Source: Angiostrongylus vasorum | Taxonomy: Eukaryota > Nematoda > Chromadorea > Rhabditida > Metastrongylidae | Assembly: GCA_018806985.1 (NCBI GenBank) | Contig: JADANN010000094.1 | Coordinates: forward strand, 679,675 to 743,674 | Direction of reading: 5' to 3' | DNA: 64,000 nucleotides | In this document: one piece after another, positions 1-11,282 of the stretch | Layout: every line of letters starts with the position of its first letter | Position numbering within the stretch: position 1 is the first letter of the stretch | Notes under the pieces: generated by a model | What the model saw: only the letters and a program-made list of their open reading frames with translations | Told to the model about the DNA's origin: nothing | The model's database searches: none | Position numbers and translations under genes: made by a program

Positions 1-1775
1 AGTGATTTTTCATAATGTTTACGCAGCCACAAGGTTTCTGACGCATACGTTAAGGCAGGAAGCACCGTTGATTCGAAAACGTAGGCACGGAGTCGGGTGT
101 TCTTTGTTCTCTTCACTACATCCTCAATGCTCTTAAAAGCTCCCCAAGCTGCTCGTTTCCTTCTGCTCAACTCTGCAGCTAAGTCGTTCATCATGTTGAT
201 TTCCCGACCTAGATAGACATAACTGAAGCATTTGGAGACAATCATTCCGTTGAGCGTGAATGGCAATACGAAACCAATCTGTTCTTCATGAACATCGTTT
301 TTGTGGGATTTAGTCGAAGACCAATCTTTCCACAGGCTTTATTAAAGTAGGCAAGCATACGTTCCGCTTGGCTAATATTTGGTGTTATAAGGACGATGTC
401 ATCAGCAAAGCGAAGATGGTGTAACTGCCGACCATCGATTTTCACTCCCATATTACCCATTCCAATGTTCGCATGACGTTCTGAAGGGTGGCGATAAATA
501 ATTTTGGCGGGATGGTGTGGCCTTACCTAACCCCTCTTTGACGTCAACGTTAATATCGTTGTAGAATGGTGATATCTTGGTTGTGAAAATTTTTGTAGAG
601 CTCACAAAAACCTTTATGTACTGAGTAGGGAATCCTTGACTGTCAAGAGCTTCCATGACTGCTTCAATCTCAACTGAGTCAAACGCCTTCTTTAAATCGA
701 CGAAAGTGAGACAGAGTGGTCTTCCGTACTTTGGGGATACTTGAATGAGTCTTGTTATCGTAGGAACGTGGTCCATCGTACTAAACCCTTTTAGAAATCC
801 TGCTTGCTCACAGGACTGTCCTTCGTCCAGTGTTCTGTCAATCCTTTTTATGACGACTCCAGTGAAAAGTTTGTAGACGACAGACAGCAAGCAGATTGGG
901 CGATAGTTGCAGATATCGTGTAGGTCACCCTTCTTAAAACAAATAACACGGTCTTGCTGGCCTTTCACTGAGTAAGGACTTTGCATTCGGACAGGGTAAC
1001 GTGTGAACACCTGGGCCAGTGTGTTTATGAGCACTGGTGGAAGGTTCTTCAAGTGTTCTGGTCTTATCCTCTCCGGACCTGGTGTTGTTCGATTTTTTCA
1101 CCGACGAAATGCAATGTCGGATTTCGGAAGGGAGAACCGGTGATACAACTTATCGATCCTCCTTTATTTCATATGACGGAAGGTGGACGTGGCTATCGAA
1201 GAGATCCGAGTAGTATTCGTGAATAATTTTCTCCATTGCCTTTCTGGACGCTGTAACTGTTCCGTCTGGGCGCCGGAGTGCAATCATTTTGGTCTTGTAA
1301 TTGGCGAAGCTTCTGTGGGCTTTGCGAATGCTTTTCCCAGCCTCTGCAGCTTCGACCATTACTGCTCCTCTTCTCCCTTTAAGATCTTCTTTTGTCGCGT
1401 GTTTGCACTGTTTTGCAAGTTCGGACGTTAGTTCGAGGTTGTATGCACTCGTGCGATTCCACGCTGGCGTATTAGCTCGAGTTTTTCTAGAGACAAACGT
1501 CTCTTGGTGACTTTCGGACTCTCAGCTTTCATAGCGCTAACGTGAAGATGTTGAATGAGCCGATCGTATTCTTCGTCGATGTTATCGACAACAGCATCTT
1601 CCCAACAGCCGACTAATGAATTAAATAAGTCCCAGTTGGCGGTAGTTCTGGGATTTCGGTTTTTTGAATTTAGCGGCTTTTTCCTCCTTTGCGCGAGAAA
1701 TAGAATCTTGCACGAAGGAGATGGTGGTCTGATCCCGTGTAGAATGTTGGGACAACAGCGACATCGGTTAAGCAA
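1..1775 (-). pseudogene. Reverse transcriptase region of RTE family A, copy 1
   Basis: Minus-strand frames give, in order, a linker with YYSDLFDSHVHLPSYEI (about 1190-1230), the RT finger motif NYRPICLLSVVYKLF (about 865-910), the motif A block FVDLKKAFDSVE (about 675-715), and the catalytic motif C block FADDIVLI (about 386-409). LINE RTs copy element RNA into DNA at a nicked target. The catalytic Asp pair of motif C is intact, unlike the plus-strand copy. The protein is split by frameshifts, one of them between 453 and 480 just upstream of motif C. The coding sequence is still open at the window edge, so the C-terminus cannot be seen. Confidence 0.85.
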
Positions 1776-1938
1776 AACCTTCTATTTACTGTGATGTGGT
1801 CTATTTTGTTATGGTACTCTCCATTGGGAGACTCCCACATCTAGCATTGAGGGTGGGGCATCTGAAATTGTGAGTTATCATGGATGGTCTTGGTCACCAT
1901 GATAAACTCAGATAGCCACTCACTCTGTTCGTTCCATT

Positions 1939-2400
1939 CTAATCCGTGGGTCCCAATATGATGTTCTTCAGACGTTCTTTTTGGTCCAATCTTGCGTTAA
2001 ATTCTCCAGTGATATCCTTGAAGAATGTATAGTCTTCACTGTAGAACTTCTCCAAGTGTATATAGAACGCTTCGACTTCTCTCGTCATAGTTTGATGTCG
2101 GCGCGTAAACGCTCGGGTTGTAAGTTGTTCGAATGAATCGATATTAATGGACATTCTCGTGTTGACGAGAACGCCGACGCCGCCGACTCCTCTAGTGTCG
2201 CATGTTGCGAGGAACAGTTCTTCTCCGATGTCACAGACGACGTTGAATGGGTGGCGTCTCGTCTCGGCTAAGCTGATAACGTCGTATCTTATCCTTCTTG
2301 CTTGCATGAGCAAGTCCTTATCGAGGACTCGTATGCAAGTGTACGTGCATTTTAGGTACAGATCCTCACCATAGCTCTTTGTAATCCAGGCATCTTCCAT
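1939..2400 (-). pseudogene. APE-type endonuclease region of RTE family A, copy 1
   Basis: A 153-codon minus-strand frame reads RYDVISLAETRRHPFN and then a glycine-rich GVGGVGVLVN block. These fit the LxETR and core beta-strand motifs of the apurinic-endonuclease-like domain that nicks target DNA for RTE LINEs. The Asn and Asp of the later catalytic motifs are not all visible in one frame. It sits directly 5' of the RT region and shares a relic promoter/leader with it. No independent gene is implied. Confidence 0.75.
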
Positions 2401-3108
2401 TGGCGTTGAGATTTTAGCAGCGTCTCCGTACTCGTCCTACCCAACGCTGCCTAATTGGGGGCTCTTTTTGGATCAGGTGGGTGAGGCCCGTTTCTTTTAC
2501 TGTTTTTACTCTCCTTCATACCCACGTATAGCTTGCTGGGCTCTGAACGTGGGGGCTGGGGTGTACTCACGGGTAGCTTGCCAGTCTCTCCCAGAGTGGA
2601 CATGGAGCTTATTTGTTGGAAGCGACTCCTAACCGCTTCCCATATACTTCCTGTCACTTGATTGCAGGCTTAGAACGCACAAACACATGCGTGCATGAAT
2701 ACGCCTCGTAAAACAGAATGTATGTGCCAAATCGGTGCCAAGCGCCACCTTTACGTATTCGAAGGAGCGAGCCGATACCTGGCAAGTCCGGTAACAATTT
2801 CCCCACCGCCTTGAGGTGGGAGCTTGCCGGAATTCGCGAAGTTAAATCAGCGCCTTGCGGCATCGTTGTTGCAAATTACAGTTATAAGCATTATCTAGAG
2901 TATTTGGAGCAGGGAAGCATTTTCTTTTGAAATAGCTTCTTAAAGCGATAGTACATTTAGAACAAAATCCCAAAGGGATGGGGCTTTTTAAACTGCAAAT
3001 CATTCGCATTTAATGTCTTATATAGGAAGAACAAAGATGATTGGAAATTGGTAAGAAGCACACGAAGAATAATGGACCACCGACGGAGAGCTTCAGTCAA
3101 CTCGCCCG

Positions 3109-3290
3109 AGCGAAATATCGAGAATGTGCGTTGAAATTGAAGCCGTTGGTGGTTGTAGAAATGTGGAGACGACCATGCAGAGGAACACGATTAATGAATT
3201 CTGCTCTTCTGCACAAAGTGGAATGGATAAGAAAGGTAATGCCCCGATACCAATACAGAAAATGACAAGATAATCTGCAACAAACAAAAG
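3109..3290 (-). pseudogene. Captured 5' fragment of 5-hydroxyisourate hydrolase exon 1
   Basis: The minus strand repeats the N-terminal coding part of the gene at 8958, ending in ASISTHILDISL, and then passes abruptly into unrelated sequence at 3109. The rest of the exon and the later exons are missing. It is a by-product of the inverted duplication and cannot encode an enzyme. Confidence 0.75.
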
Positions 3291-5094
3291 TGTGTCAGGT
3301 TAAAACTTTAGACGTGTAGAGTAAAAGTTAACGGCGTCTACCACTATAAAGGATGTCGTCCAAAAATGAAAGCTTGCCTAAAGTCTGTTCATCGTATTTC
3401 TGAAAAAGTGGCACTTACTTGGTTTGGAGAGTAATCGCAGCATTAGCACACTTGTGTTGAAACGACAATGGATATCTTAATGGCTGTAATGTTTTAAGGT
3501 ATTTGTTGCCAAGGAAACCCACACAAAGAAGCAATAATGTCAGACGTTGAATACAATTCACCGAGATAATCTTGAATTAAACCGTCATTTTTTTTTGAAT
3601 ATGAATTGAGAGTTTGAAAAGAAACATCGATCCAACTTAAGAACGCCCATATTAAGATACAGATTTTAAACAGAAGAGAAAAAATGAGGAGTGATGAATT
3701 GACCAACGAAGTGAACGGACCATTAACAGCTTTGTTAACCTGTGGCCGAAAAACAAGAGACGTTCAGAAATCCGAAAAGCGAATTCCTCAGAAACATCAG
3801 TGGTACCGTTAGTAAAGAATAAACTAATACTTTGTGTCTCCTCATGAACAATATAGTGAAAAGACGTCCTATTAATAATCCATTATTGTGAACGAAGCTA
3901 CAGTTGTTCCCAAGATCGGCTTCCATAAGAGGAAGAAGAAAGAAGCAAGCGATACTTCCGAGACATCAGCTACTGTTGTGTTGTATGTGTTTTTTTTTGT
4001 GAGGAAGTAAACGTCTGCCGAATAACAAGCTCGCGATGGATGAAAAAGAAAACGAGATATTTAAGCTGCAATATTTAAAAACGAATTCTGTGTGAAGCTG
4101 GTGTTACTGTGGCAGAGGATCCCTTCATAACACTGTGTTCCTGTAGAAAGTTAGCCCATAGAATGTTTTCCCACAGATATATTTACAGTCGCAAAGATAC
4201 TACGGCGAGAGCATTTTAAATTTAAAACTACTACCTATTACGACAATGTTGGCACTGGGTCCAGGCCCATAGTAGCCACGTCGGCGTAAAGCTCGGCATG
4301 GCTGATTGTTCGATTGAAGTGCGTTTCTTGAGCCACCCGCTCATGTTACACGAAACAATCGAGAAGTTCTGGACCCTTCGATTTACAGTAGTGCATTATT
4401 AAGCTTAGAGCCATTCAAGCCAACCGAGTTCGTACGAGACTTTTACGGAGACTTTTTCGGTTCTTAAAGGCCCGGGACTGCATAGGTGAAGGACATAGGA
4501 AGGCTCTAGAAAAGCCAGACCAGGATTTAGACAGAATCAATTTGATCAGAGACGTCTGTGAAGGAGGCAAAATGCTCAGATAGCAGACGGATACAGGCAA
4601 AAAACCCTGAGACCTTAGTGCATAATTGTTTCAACGACACGAAGCGAATGAAAGGAGTGCTCGTTTACGCACGGTATAGAAAGGCGTGTCACAGAAGTAA
4701 ACAGATGAACAAGTTATGCAAATAGTACAGCACGCCGTCTCAATGCTTGATTTATATTTGTTACTTCAAAGAACAGTGACATTTTGCCATAGTGAAGCAG
4801 GCAGCGAGTTCTTCAAAACTGTCAGCAAATGAAAGTAGTTCGAATGTGGTTCATGGTGGCAGCTCATACAGATACATGAGTGGAATTATTAAGTTAATAG
4901 AAAACAAGAATATCAGTCCTATTTCTAAAAGTTGGTGCCCTTCCTAGATAAAGATTTCTTATAGTAATACCCAAGATCGACCGTCCGTTAACCTCGGCAA
5001 TGGATTATGAATTTGTCGTTTTCTCTCTCAGCAATCGCGAGGTTGTTAAACAGCATACGTTTACTTCCATACAATAACACACAACACAATCGTA

Positions 5095-5134
5095 GCTGAT
5101 GTTTCGGCAGAACCGCCTTCTTCAGAGTCTGGAA
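5095..5134 (-). ncRNA. Hammerhead-like motif of a PLE terminal repeat (mutated)
   Basis: On the minus strand: CUGAAGA, then GGC-loop-GCC, then GAAAC followed by AUC. This resembles the PLE hammerhead at 46348-46388, but the GUC before the cleavage site is AUC and stem I is weakly paired. It is the mirror of 7001-7042 and marks the inner end of palindrome 1. Confidence 0.5.
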
Positions 5135-5700
5135 ACTAACTTATGAGTTTTTTATAAGCAAGTACAAGACTGCTAAATCAACTTTTAGTTGAGAGACATC
5201 TGATGGTTTTAAACTAGCAGCTCCCTTGCCATTTTGACCCACTCGTGATCCAATTTTCGGTATTTACTTTTAAATTCCTTCTCAGATGATGGGCCATAAA
5301 GTGAACATCTTCAAGACGCTTTTTCGTTATCTCAACCTATAACTGACGAGGAATTACTATAAACTCTCCACCCTTATCGCTAACCGATAATCTTATGTTT
5401 TTCGATCTTATCAGTTCTCGTACTTCTCGCACACCACGTTTTTTGCACTTCAGTGAGGTTGGAGCTGTATCTTTTCGCGCGATAGTGATTAAGGATATTG
5501 AAAGCTTCGTTCGTAAATATCCGAATCTTGATATCGACTTCGTTGTTAGGGTCTTGTTCTCTAAAGAACGGTTGAGGAAATGGTGGTGGTGGTAATGCCC
5601 CTACTTCCTGTTGTTCGCAGCTATTTCGCGCTTCGTCTCTAGCTTTCTTACGGAGTCTCTCTTGAAGCACGTGCAAGCTACACGCGACCCTACCTTAGAA
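5135..5700 (-). pseudogene. Penelope-like element, 5' coding fragment (degenerate)
   Basis: Minus-strand frames read PPPPFPQPFFREQDPNNE (about 5530-5585) and then, through frameshifts, GGEFIVIPRQL and YKKLIS. These match the N-terminal half of the PLE reverse transcriptase at 44363-44700 (GGEFAVIPHQL, THKLVS). The fragment stops after the THKLVS position and joins directly to a hammerhead-like terminal repeat at 5134, so the remaining polymerase and the nuclease were lost. The same N-terminal segment recurs on the plus strand at 13155-13340. It lies in the spacer of palindrome 1. Confidence 0.75.
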
Positions 5701-5769
5701 ATGGGTACAGATGGAGAGAAACACAGGCCCAATTCTAATAGCGAGACGTCAGGGAGAGCCATGCCACCC

Positions 5770-6240
5770 TAATACGGTTAGCCTTGAATTTCTTGGCACA
5801 TTATTTACTCTACTCTGATTAATATGACCTTCGTTAGCGGTGTTTCTATACCCTCTTGAGGCATGCTGGATTAATTCCAAGAATTCGGAAATGAACCGCA
5901 GGGAGGAATGCCTCATTATCACGCGTGATATCGGGCAGTATTTAAGCTTCCATGTAAACTCTGTGCGGTGGGTCTCCACGTGACATATTCAGTGGAAGAC
6001 TCATAGAAAGCGGTGAGTGTGCAAAGAAGCTATTCTGTGTTCAATGTGTTTGAAATCATGGTTTAGCATTTTCTCTGTTTGGTTATGGAAGTGTTTGGCT
6101 GAGTAGATTGCTGTCAACTAGACCTTTCCAGGCTCTACGGAAGGCGAAATCCACCGAAACGTCAGCTTGTTTTTGAATAAAGAATAAAATAACACCTCGC
6201 ATTTGCTCGAGAAGAATATAAAGAATTACTTGATCAATGC
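5770..6240 (+). mobile_element. Penelope-like element, 3' end with terminal repeat (subfamily A)
   Basis: The last codons of a PLE nuclease are recognisable in shifted frames (about 5865-5945, matching NPKMNRREECLIITRDI of the copy at 45990-46140). They are followed by the 3' untranslated/terminal repeat with the conserved GTTTTCTCTG-type tract and a hammerhead-like motif at 6129-6169. The coding part is otherwise absent. It lies head-to-head with the minus-strand PLE fragment at 5135-5700. Confidence 0.7.
6129..6169 (+). ncRNA. Hammerhead-like motif, inactive variant
   Basis: Stem I strands CAGGCT and AGCTTG, the GAAAC box and GUC are preserved as in 46348-46388. The CUGA core reads CUAC, and stem II has a C-A mismatch (GGCG against CACC). 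It is predicted not to cleave. Confidence 0.5.
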
Positions 6241-6274
6241 CGAGGTTAATAGAAAGTCGGTCGTGGGAACAACC

Positions 6275-6330
6275 GCTTTGTATATAAAAGAGCGTCTCCG
6301 GGGTGTGTTCGTTCATTCGAGATGCTTAAC
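6275..6330 (+). promoter_or_regulatory. Putative TATA-containing module of a PLE
   Basis: TATATAAAAGAG is followed by a CCGGGGTGTGTTCG segment and TCATTC. A very similar module (TTATAAAAGAG, CCGGGTGTGTTCGG, TCATTCC) occurs at 63937-63977. Conservation of the spacing between two distant copies suggests a core promoter with a start region. It lies just 5' of a PLE remnant. The function is inferred only. Confidence 0.3.
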
Positions 6331-6479
6331 AGAGGAAAATGCGGTTCGATGCGAGATGAAGACGCCACATCGAGAATAGGAACAATTGTGGACCATCGAC
6401 AAGGATCGTCGGCTCTGATGAAGATGAAGAATCAGAAAATTAAGAAATCTTTTGCCCTTATGGCAGGGGACGGTGACTG

Positions 6480-6998
6480 AGCTGAGGCACGATATACTTG
6501 ATATCTTGTACTAATTGCGGAGATGAATGTATTGGCGAAACGGGCAGACCTTTGCGTATCCGTATAAAAGAACACCTAGATGGCAAACGAAAAGCAACAC
6601 AAGGCACTCCATTAGGGACGCATAGAATACAAAAGCATAGCGGAGACGATTTTGATGTAAATGTCGCTATCCTCGCACGGGGAGACTAAAACACCAACGC
6701 GCAAACCACTCCAGGCTTTTTGGATAAATACCAAAAATCCTACATTGAATAGCAGGGAAGAATGGCCCAGGATCACGCGTGATCTCGACCCGTACCTTCG
6801 TATCGATCGTTGATGTGGGAAGGTGCAGTCGTCAACCACATGCGACTCTGAGCGGCTGTTCTTCCTCGGTAGAAGACAGGTGGAAGAAGCGGTGAGTTTT
6901 TTGAGAAGCCGTAGATCTTGTAATTATCGTACAGATTTTCATCTCTCTGTTTGTGCTGTTGAAGCGTTTGACCTAGTAAGTTGCGTATTAGTGTACCC
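6480..6998 (+). pseudogene. Penelope-like element GIY-YIG nuclease fragment (subfamily B)
   Basis: The frame at 6498-6689 reads ISCTNCGDECIGETGRPLRI, then RIKEHLDGKRK and LGTHRIQKHSGDDFDVNVAIL. This is the PLE GIY-YIG endonuclease region with its Cys pair, a YIG-like CIG, the Arg, and the downstream DFxVxVAIL strand. PLE nucleases of this type nick target DNA for retrotransposition. The YIG tyrosine is Cys here (ECIGET). The frame stops at 6689 and the C-terminal tail continues in other frames (NTRNPT-like, about 6725-6790). Subfamily A copies carry an extra G before DFE at this point; here the frame is intact. Confidence 0.8.
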
Positions 6999-9025
6999 TT
7001 CCAGACTCTGAAGAAGGCGGTTCTGCCGAAACATCAGCTACGATTGTGTTGTGTGTTATTGTATGGAAGTGAACGTATGCTGTTTAACAACCTCGCGATT
7101 GCTGAGAGAGAAAACGACAAATTCATAATCCATTGCCGAGGTTAACGGACGGTCGATCTTGGGTATTACTATAAGAAATCTTTATCTAGGAAGGGCACCA
7201 ACTTTTTAGAAATAGGACTGATATTCTTGTTTTCTATTAACTTAATAATTCCACTCATGTATCTGTATGAGCTGCCACCATGAACCACATTCGAACTACT
7301 TTCATTTGCTGACAGTTTTGAAGAACTCGCTGCCTGCTTCACTATGGCAAAATGTCACTGTTCTTTGAAGTAACAAATATAAATCAAGCATTGAGACGGC
7401 GTGCTGTACTATTTGCATAACTTGTTCATCTGTTTACTTCTGTGACACGCCTTTCTATACCGTGCGTAAACGAGCACTCCTTTCATTCGCTTCGTGTCGT
7501 TGAAACAATTATGCACTAAGGTCTCAGGGTTTTTGCCTGTATCCGTCTGCTATCTGAGCATTTTGCCTCCTTCACAGACGTCTCTGATCAAATTGATTCT
7601 GTCTAAATCCTGGTCTGGCTTTTCTAGAGCCTTCCTATGTCCTTCACCTATGCAGTCCCGGGCCTTTAAGAACCGAAAAAGTCTCCGTAAAAGTCTCGTA
7701 CGAACTCGGTTGGCTTGAATGGCTCTAAGCTTAATAATGCACTACTGTAAATCGAAGGGTCCAGAACTTCTCGATTGTTTCGTGTAACATGAGCGGGTGG
7801 CTCAAGAAACGCACTTCAATCGAACAATCAGCCATGCCGAGCTTTTACGCCGACGTGGCTACTATGGGCCTGGACCCAGTGCCAACATTGTCGTAATAGG
7901 TAGTAGTTTTAAATTTTAAAATGCTCTCGCCGTAGTATCTTTGCGACTGTAAATATATCTGTGGGAAAACATTCTATGGGCTAACTTTCTACAGGAACAC
8001 AGTGTTATGAAGGGATCCTCTGCCACAGTAACACCAGCTTCACACAGAATTCGTTTTAAATATTGCAGCTTAAATATCTCGTTTTCTTTTTCATCCATCG
8101 CGAGCTTGTTATTCGGGCATGACGTTTACTTCTCACAAAAAAAACACATACAACACAACAGTAGCTGATGTCTCGGAAGTATCGCTTGCTTCTTTCTTCT
8201 TCCTCTTATGGAAGCCGATCTTGGGAACAACTGTAGCTTCGTTCACAATAATGGATTATTAATAGGACGTCTTTTCACTATATTGTTCATGAGGAGACAC
8301 AAAGTATTAGTTTATTCTTTACTAACGGTACCACTGATGTTTCTGAGGAATTCGCTTTTCGGATTTCTGAACGTCTCTTGTTTTTTCGGCCACAGGTTAA
8401 CAAAGCTGTTAATGGTCCGTTCACTTCGTTGGTCAATTCATCACTCCTCATTTTTTCTCTTCTGTTTAAAATCTGTATCTTAATATGGGCGTTCTTAAGT
8501 TGGATCGATGTTTCTTTTCAACCTCTCAATTCATATTCAAAAAAAAATGACGGTTTAATTCAAGATTATCTCGGTGAATTGTATTCAACGTCTGACATTA
8601 TTGCTTCTTTGTGTGGGTTTCCTTGGCAACAAATACCTTAAAACATTACAGCCATTAAGATATCCATTGTCGTTTCAACACAAGTGTGCTAATGCTGCGA
8701 TTACTCTCCAAACCAAGTAAGTGCCACTTTTTCAGAAATACGATGAACAGACTTTAGGCAAGCTTTCATTTTTGGACGACATCCTTTATAGTGGTAGACG
8801 CCGTTAACTTTTACTCTACACGTCTAAAGTTTTTAACCTGACACACTTGTTTGTTGCAGATTATCTTGTCATTTTCTGTATTGGTATCGGGGCATTACCT
8901 TTCTTATCCATTCCACTTTGTGCAGAAGAGCAGAATTCATTAATCGTGTTCCTCTGCATGGTCGTCTCCACATTTCTACAACCACCAACGGCTTCAATTT
9001 CAACGCACATTCTCGATATTTCGCT
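6999..9025. repeat. Palindrome 1, right arm (inverted copy of 3109-5134)
   Basis: This is the mirror of the left arm, separated from it by a 1.86-kb spacer of PLE fragments. The arm begins at a hammerhead-like motif (7001-7042), contains a decayed PLE terminal repeat (about 8090-8215, minus) and ends in exon 1 of the hydrolase gene, which continues unbroken to the right. That makes this the original orientation relative to the gene. The short frames at 7494-7718 and 8208-8641 have no recognisable homology and I do not treat them as genes. Confidence 0.9.
7001..7042 (+). ncRNA. Hammerhead-like motif of a PLE terminal repeat (mutated)
   Basis: CUGAAGA, GGC-loop-GCC, GAAAC and AUC in order, downstream of the PLE subfamily B 3' end. 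The cleavage triplet is AUC, not GUC, and stem I is poor. The sequence that follows (GTGTTGTGTG, then GGAAGTGAACGTATGC) recurs after the motif relics near 3995, 5040 and 12790. Confidence 0.5.
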
Positions 9026-11282
9026 AGGACGACCAGCTGAAGGTGTCACCATCCTCGCCTACGTAGAAGAAGGAGGGCAATGGAAACTGATTGGGAATCG
9101 GTACGTAAATAAAAGTTATCTAGACTGCTCTTCTGACTTATGAAATAGATACTGTAAGCTTTGCAAAAAAGTATTCGAGGTGCCCTGTAATACTCACGTG
9201 GTCGTTATTTCGATCACCCACTTTAGGCAAACCAAGCTGTTCTTGCCTTCGAAATCGATCACAGATACCAGGCTATTACAGGAAGTTGAAACGCCAACAT
9301 GGTATATCAATAGGCCTAAAAAACTGATTGATGTAAAATACGCATTCAATCACCGCTACGAAACGTAGAGTGTGCCAGATCTCTAAGCCGAGCGTTTATG
9401 CTTTTTACGATTTCCGTTTTTTAATCCGCTGTTGTACTGCTTATTTATTCCATTTATGTAGCCCGTCTTCACATAAATTTTTTATGTTCCCACTAGTTCT
9501 TTCATTCGTTTCGGTGTGATGCATCCGCATTCCCTGCCAAAGCCTTCGGATTTTGCTTGCCAGTTCTACTGCTAATTCAGCACTTGTCATAAATGCTATT
9601 TAATACTGGTTCAACAGATTCTCTCTGAAGTCCTTTGTTAACCATGCTGCGGCATTCCCAGGTCACAGCAGCCTTCGGACATTAATTGATAGAAGATAGC
9701 CTTTCCAAAGAGATTCTGGTGCCAATTTGACAACCTCGGAAGGAAGAGGAGTCTGATTGTCTTAGGTCGAGGTCTACAACAGTTGTAACAGTACAGACTA
9801 ACTCGAGATACTGAACCATACTTCACAATTCCTTAATAATACCCCTGAGTTCTATTACACGAAACATTAATGTTCTTCATAGTGATGATGGTAGTTATTT
9901 AATGCATTTCATTTTGTAGAAAATTATTCGCCTTTTTAAATCACATCTTCATATTCATAAGGTTAGCATAACTATCTTCTTTCTTGCTGTCCAGCATAAA
10001 TTGTTGGGAATTAGTACTCTACAATGTTAACGTTCAATGCAATCGGTGCCTCTTATTATATAAAACGGCTTTTTCCTGCAGATCAACGACAGCTGACGGT
10101 CGGGTTCCATGGGTGTCACCTAATGTCGCACTGACGAGAGCTCCCTTACAAGTTGCAGTTCATGATTGGCAGCTACTATCAAAAATTAGGCATTCAAACA
10201 TTTTATCCATATGTTGAGGTAGGTCTACTACACTGGATTTCCTTTGTTTTCATCGTAAAGTATTATTAAAGTTGACATCATAAGAATAAATAAAGATAAA
10301 GCATGGACAAGGGATCAGTAAGATAAATTCGACAAGTCCCTCTATGAAGGAAACAAACGAAAACTGCAAACAACCATAACTGAAACTGAGGTGGAAAGTT
10401 GCTTTCTATATGTTGACCTGTGCAGTGATGTACAAAGATACGAAAGCGAACGTTGTTATCTTCACTCTAATCGGTATTAATTTAATATTCATTTGCTTGA
10501 GTGGACACCTGCATATACTCCACTCCTTCTTACCGAGAGTCAGCACTCTCCAATGAGCTCCACTAGCTCCAGCAACGGGCAACCTACTAGGTTCTGTAGT
10601 GGTGGTTGTTATTTTCACGCGTAGCTTTTTATTAAACTTGAGATTTATTTCTTGCCGGAGACCTTGCACCACTCGTATGTACTTCTCTCCCTTTATAGCA
10701 GACATCATGAGTGTTAATTACGACGAACAAAGAAAAACGTCAAAACGAGTACATAGGTCTTCTATGAAACAGCGAAAAGGAACTCATCACTTAAAACTGC
10801 ATGCGTCTTCGGGTAAGGCCTTTGCCGCTTTTGGTCTGAGCTCACCTCAATGTCGTCATCTGAGATTGCATCGTGCAATTCCCACCACTTAAGTGCGTTT
10901 TACGACAAGGGAGCTAGTGTAGGCGAACATTGTACTAACAGCAAAAATTTCCAGGAATAGCTGGACATTCCTGAGTTTACTTGCTCGTCAAGGAACTAGT
11001 CAGATTGTTTTGCTCATTTTCAAATATAGTTTACTGTTTGGGCTTCAGTATAGGACCGATTTCTTTTTCCATGTTCACACGCACTACACAAGCACTGAGA
11101 TTTCCTTTATATTGAACTAATGCTCAGAAACAACTATATAGTGTTGGTGTTTCCAGAAGCACTTGACGACATGACGACGTCAGTACTTTTAGGTGGTGTT
11201 CACCATCACAGACGCTACTCAACACTATCACGTACCGCTGACGCTTAGTCCGTATGGTTATTCGACGTATAGAGGATCATGA
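8958..11282 (+). CDS. 5-hydroxyisourate hydrolase (transthyretin-related), three exons, one frameshift
   Basis: This enzyme hydrolyses 5-hydroxyisourate, the second step of urate breakdown, and belongs to the transthyretin-like family. Exon 1 (8958-9100) gives ISTHILDISLGRPAEG with the family's N-terminal active-site His and ends at CG|GTACGT. Exon 2 (10082-10218) starts after TTTTCCTGCAG and gives STTADGRVPWVSPNV with the active-site Arg. It later gives LPYKLQFMIGSYYQ and TFYPYVE, but in a frame shifted by one base: there is one extra base near 10130-10140. Exon 3 (11193-11282) follows CTTTTAG and encodes HYHVPLTLSPYGYSTYRGS with the signature YRGS C-terminus, then TGA. The splice phases fit. 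The first in-frame ATG is 8958; an acceptor-like TTGTTGCAG at 8859 leaves open an upstream exon. Length would be about 122 residues, usual for the family. The frameshift may be a real inactivation or a sequence error. Confidence 0.85.
9101..10081 (+). other. Intron 1 of the hydrolase gene
   Basis: It starts GTACGT and ends TTTTCCTGCAG. Nothing in it looks coding. Intron 2 (10219-11192, GTAGGT to CTTTTAG) likewise contains only unsupported frames. Confidence 0.6.

Larger units (their letters stand above)
1..2870 (-). mobile_element. RTE-type non-LTR retrotransposon, family A, copy 1 (degenerate)
   Basis: On the minus strand a GC-richer 5' leader (about 2450-2870) is followed by an apurinic-type endonuclease region (2400-1939), a linker (1775-1150) and a reverse transcriptase (1052-1). 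This is the order of RTE-clade LINEs. The reading frame is broken many times, so the element is dead as given. The 3' end lies outside the window. The copy at 23433-26748 on the plus strand is the same family, and the two align from the leader (shared stretch near 2700 and 23590) through the polymerase. The exact 5' boundary is uncertain. Confidence 0.85.
3109..5134. repeat. Palindrome 1, left arm (inverted copy of 6999-9025)
   Basis: About 2.03 kb is repeated in inverted orientation at 6999-9025 with near-identical sequence and single-base or short indel differences. The outer end falls inside a coding exon of the 5-hydroxyisourate hydrolase gene: the right arm continues as that gene, while the left arm stops after the residues ILDISL. 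The inner end is at a PLE hammerhead-like motif. Apart from the captured exon piece and two PLE terminal-repeat relics (about 3935-4075 and 4990-5134), I see no gene in the arm. Confidence 0.9.

Noticed and set aside
7494..8641. Frames of 60-91 codons mirrored in both arms of palindrome 1
   Set aside because: They appear twice only because the DNA is duplicated. They have no homology I can name, and the DNA also contains decayed PLE ends.
10406..10892. Overlapping frames of about 100 codons on both strands in hydrolase intron 2
   Set aside because: No recognisable domain; a vague cystatin-like impression did not hold up. They lie inside an intron supported by matching splice phases and a family-specific last exon.
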